A stretch of 64,000 bases of DNA, from the NCBI RefSeq assembly GCF_028683095.1, contig NZ_JAJUBC010000007.1:1-64000 (forward strand). The letters run 5' to 3'. This DNA comes from Enterovibrio gelatinilyticus. Lineage in GTDB: Bacteria > Pseudomonadota > Gammaproteobacteria > Enterobacterales > Vibrionaceae. Shown in pieces: positions 61,327 to 64,000 of this stretch (positions are counted from its first letter, which is position 1; each line of letters opens with the position of its first letter). Both the position numbers and the translations under genes were made by a program. The notes under the pieces are model-generated. The model was not told where the DNA came from. It saw only the letters and a program-made list of their open reading frames with translations, and made no database searches.

Positions 61327-63006
61327 TTACTCAGTGGTTAGTGCCTGAGTTATAGGGGCGTCAGCGAGGAGAATGCTATTTGCTAACGCCATCAGCTCGG
61401 GATAGACAAGAGTACTTTGCTTCGCGATACAACGTTGCTCATCAAGCACATCTTGCAAAATGTCTTTTGTGGTAAGCGGGTTGGCGAGTACCACACGGAA
61501 TACATGCGTCGACCGCCCATCAAGATGAGTGGGCGTTAATGTGGTACGTGATACAAAGTTCTGACCCGCTTCTCGCTGTCGTTTTTGAATGAAAACCGTC
61601 AACGCATTCAATTGTTCATGAAGCGTATCTTTTTGGTTTGATGTGGCAATGGCGTAGGCTTGCTTTACAGATTCAGGAACGTAGCGATAGGTCAGTAAGC
61701 ACAACTCGGGTTTGCTGATGATCTCAAAATCAGACTGCTGCGAGACTAGGTTGGAAAAGTACTCGGCTTTTTCGACGCTTTGGTCAATCAACAATTCGTA
61801 ACCTTGACGACCAATGATGTTGAGGCTTGCAAACAGCAGCATTGCCATGCCACCACGTGACCCCTCAAGGGTATGGCTGCCGAGATCTTTTGAGCCCTTA
61901 CGTAAAATGTAATCAGCGTGATGCTCAATAGCTGAAACCAACGATGGGTCTTTGAATATCACCATGCCAGCACCCATGGGCACATACATTTGTTTGTGAG
62001 CGTCAATGGTGACGGAGTCTGCACGCTCAATGCCTTTGAGCTTTGGACGTTGCGTGTTCGAAAGCAGGCTTGCTCCTCCCCAAGCGGCATCAACGTGAAA
62101 GTGCATACCTTCGCGTTCGGCGATATCTGCCATGGCATCTAGCGGGTCAATGTTGCCCGTTTCAGTTGTTCCAGCAACACCAATTAGCGCAAATGGCTTG
62201 ATGTTTTTCTTCTTGAGTAATGCGACAGTTTCTTCAAGCTTATCGATACGAATACGGTTGTTTTCGTCGGTAGGAATCGCAATAAGAGATTCACGACCAA
62301 TGCCCAGAACATCGGCAGATTTCTTTAACGAATAATGCCCGCGTTCGGAGACAAGAATGGCGAGATCCTCGTAACCATAATGTTTCATGGCGCGAAACAA
62401 TCCTTCCTCAGCGACACCTTTAAAAGCGCCATCTGATTTTAGGGCAGCATTTCGAGCGACCCAAAGCGCAGTAATGTTTGCGATGGTGCCGCCAGAGCAG
62501 AATGCGCCAAGCGAGTGCTCAGCACTGTGCATCCAGCTATCATAGAATGCATCATCTTGCTGATAAATAAGGTTATGAAGCATGCCCAACACTTGACGCT
62601 CTAGAGGCGTGAATGCTTTTGATGTTTCGATTTTCACCGTGTTCTGATTGAGCGCAATCATGATCTTAGAGAGTGGCATCAAAAAGTAGGGTAATGCTGA
62701 GGTCATGTGCCCAATAAATCGCGGCGAAGAAGTGTGTACAGATTGCGCGACCAGTTTGTCGAGTAAAAACTCTGTGTGGTCAGAAACAAAAGACGGCTGT
62801 TCTGGTACGTTGGCGTTACAGAAGTCTTTTTCTATTTCCGTCAGTGAATATTCGGTGGCAATGATGTGGTCTTGCAGGAAACGATTTAAGTTCTGCGAGA
62901 TCGCCTGTTCAATCGTTCCCAAAGTGGAGTTTGGGGCTTCAGGTACAGTAAAAATACGGTGAAGGCTTTCTAGTGATGCTTTTGCCTTCTTTGTCTCAAT
63001 GACCAT
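61327..63006 (-). CDS. panP: PanP, pyridoxal-dependent aspartate 1-decarboxylase
   Basis: A 559-residue PLP enzyme of the group II decarboxylase family. The Schiff-base lysine is near residue 337 in SVTIDAHKQMYVPMGAG; FHVDAAWGGASLL supplies the PLP-binding Asp/Ala, and FCSGGTIANITALWVARN binds the phosphate. The N-terminus and length match PanP, the enzyme that makes beta-alanine for coenzyme A in Vibrio species that lack PanD. A glutamate decarboxylase is the main alternative, but the overall text fits PanP better. Own terminator; separate from the LysR gene after it. Confidence 0.88.
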   Translation of the reverse strand: MVIETKKAKASLESLHRIFTVPEAPNSTLGTIEQAISQNLNRFLQDHIIATEYSLTEIEKDFCNANVPEQPSFVSDHTEFLLDKLVAQSVHTSSPRFIGHMTSALPYFLMPLSKIMIALNQNTVKIETSKAFTPLERQVLGMLHNLIYQQDDAFYDSWMHSAEHSLGAFCSGGTIANITALWVARNAALKSDGAFKGVAEEGLFRAMKHYGYEDLAILVSERGHYSLKKSADVLGIGRESLIAIPTDENNRIRIDKLEETVALLKKKNIKPFALIGVAGTTETGNIDPLDAMADIAEREGMHFHVDAAWGGASLLSNTQRPKLKGIERADSVTIDAHKQMYVPMGAGMVIFKDPSLVSAIEHHADYILRKGSKDLGSHTLEGSRGGMAMLLFASLNIIGRQGYELLIDQSVEKAEYFSNLVSQQSDFEIISKPELCLLTYRYVPESVKQAYAIATSNQKDTLHEQLNALTVFIQKRQREAGQNFVSRTTLTPTHLDGRSTHVFRVVLANPLTTKDILQDVLDEQRCIAKQSTLVYPELMALANSILLADAPITQALTTE

Positions 63007-63149
63007 ATCAGGAATGCTTTCTCGAAGTTGGGTGGGGTTAGCTTACGCGACGCCGAACAATATGTATCGATGAGACACGACGAGAGTCATGCAACTTGGA
63101 GATTGTTCTTTCTAGTTGTCAGTAGGTAGATGAGGTCGCGATCGTCAAA

Positions 63150-63177
63150 AACTAAGGCAGTCCGTGCCGAACTGCCT
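63150..63177 (-). terminator. probable terminator after the last secreted-protein gene
   Basis: Stem AGGCAGT/ACTGCCT with a 9-base loop; on the minus strand it is followed by TAGTTTTT. It lies just after the stop at 63192. Confidence 0.65.
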
Positions 63178-63191
63178 GTTGGCGATAGCGA

Positions 63192-63728
63192 CTATGCTTT
63201 TTTGTCACATTGAGTCTGGGACAATGCTTGCATCTCACTGTTATAACGTTCTAGCGGTACTTCAATTTCTTTTGGATGACTGAGTAGATCAGCGAGTGCA
63301 GAACGCAGGTCATAGTTACCTTCATGGGCTTTGCTTTGACGGAACTCAAACACTTTCTTTGCCGCTTCGGCAAGTTCACCTTGTGAGTGGCTCAGTGCTT
63401 TTATGTCTTCTTGCGTCAAGTTCAACCACGATTCAACGGGTGCGTCGAGGTTTAGTTTACTCGGGTCGTTTGCAATGTAGTAATCAAACGCTTCGTTATT
63501 CAGGGTAAAGTGATTGCGTCGGCCTTCAAGAAACCAGTTAGCAACGCCTTCTAAACTTGGGTCTTTCTTAATGGTTAAATCTACCAAGTTTTCGTACCAA
63601 GAAATCGACGCGTTGACGTAGTTTTCATATTTCTGAGTCGCACATGCAGGATCAATTTGATTGATGTCTTTGGCGACGGCAATGCCGGGAAGAAGAGTGG
63701 CAAGAAGAAGCAGGGCAGAACGACTCAT
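63192..63728 (-). CDS. secreted protein of unknown function
   Basis: A 178-residue exported protein. Signal peptide MSRSALLLLATLLPGIAVA fixes the start at 63728, where AAGGA stands in the right place; upstream in-frame codons give an unrelated basic leader. The mature part is helical and charged, with one Cys near the start (DPACATQKYENYVNASISWY) and one near the end (SQTQCDKKA), which could form a disulfide. No family recognised. Monocistronic. Confidence 0.75.
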   Translation of the reverse strand: MSRSALLLLATLLPGIAVAKDINQIDPACATQKYENYVNASISWYENLVDLTIKKDPSLEGVANWFLEGRRNHFTLNNEAFDYYIANDPSKLNLDAPVESWLNLTQEDIKALSHSQGELAEAAKKVFEFRQSKAHEGNYDLRSALADLLSHPKEIEVPLERYNSEMQALSQTQCDKKA

Positions 63729-64000
63729 ATCGCAAATCCTTTTTGATCGAAGTATATAGCCATTGCAGAACGGCATATTTTTATTGTTGTTATGGTAATG
63801 GTATACCCAAATGACCTCAAGGTGCATGTTTCACTGAGAAAAAATCGTGATTAACCCATGGCTTTGACGAGGTTTTAAAGGGAAATTGTCATCAGATCAG
63901 AGTCATTGACCTCAGGAAGCTCAGATTGAAGGTAAAACGGTTATGACATCGAGAGAGTGGGCGCTTGGAGGTTACGAATTTTCGTTTCAGCCTAGACGAT
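63729..64000. other. right edge of window, no gene seen
   Basis: 272 bases upstream of the secreted-protein gene; it should contain its promoter. No gene or RNA recognised before the window ends. Confidence 0.4.

Noticed and set aside
1-64000. CRISPR arrays, tRNA, rRNA genes, prophage or complete insertion sequences
   Set aside because: None seen: no regularly spaced repeats, no cloverleaf or rRNA text, and no transposase or phage structural genes among the reading frames.

Overview
The window looks like chromosomal DNA of a marine gammaproteobacterium of the Vibrionaceae (Vibrio or a close relative such as Grimontia or Enterovibrio). The grounds are the torCAD/torR trimethylamine-N-oxide respiration locus, a TfoX/Sxy-family gene behind a cyclic-di-GMP-I riboswitch (the arrangement known from Vibrio tfoY), a PanP-type aspartate decarboxylase, small families such as DUF2947 and DUF6435, and a short inverted-repeat element with ATACCAAT ends. 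All assignments come from reading sequence and recalling families; nothing was searched. Coding density is ordinary and most operons end in recognisable intrinsic terminators.

Layout. 0-2.2 kb: an accessory islet with a DUF4062 protein and a two-gene unit (three-helix membrane protein plus TIR-domain protein, coupled by a GTGA overlap), plausibly anti-phage. 2.4-7.5 kb: an RND efflux pump (adaptor and permease) divergent from a TetR regulator. 7.5-13 kb: one 1810-residue lipoprotein made of repeated beta-propeller and PKD modules. 13.3-17.5 kb: HIT protein, NTF2-like and VOC proteins beside a LysR regulator, and a DcuB-like C4-dicarboxylate carrier. 17.8-23.8 kb: a lipoprotein of unknown family and two tandem secreted MORN-2-repeat paralogues. 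23.9-26 kb: an acetylpolyamine amidohydrolase/PotD-like pair. 26.3-29.4 kb: a secreted alkylsulfatase and a LysR gene cut short by an in-frame amber codon. 29.5-34.2 kb: housekeeping and unknown genes (DUF6435, double SnoaL, RIO1-like kinase, TTC38-like TPR protein, DsbA-like protein).

34.3-40.6 kb: an operon joining a TVP38/FAD-disulfide-reductase fusion to ynjBCD and ynjF. 41.1-44 kb: a small membrane protein, tfoY with its riboswitch, and purR. 44.5-50.4 kb: torC-torA-torD facing away from torR, with no torS or torT in view. 50.4-52 kb: DUF2947, a small lipoprotein and a candidate small transcript. 52-61.2 kb: a seven-gene same-strand cluster (glutamine-synthetase-like ligase, ALDH, iron-ADH, glutamine amidotransferase-like hydrolase, TRAP transporter QMP) with a LysR regulator. 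It reads as a gamma-glutamylation route for an amino alcohol or polyamine, and it carries a 174-bp MITE-like repeat before the TRAP binding-protein gene. 61.3-63.8 kb: panP and a secreted protein of unknown function.

Most noteworthy: the TIR/membrane-protein pair, the gamma-glutamylation/TRAP operon, the TVP38-reductase/ynj operon, the c-di-GMP riboswitch on tfoY, the lipoprotein/MORN locus, the amber-interrupted LysR gene and the MITE inside the TRAP operon.
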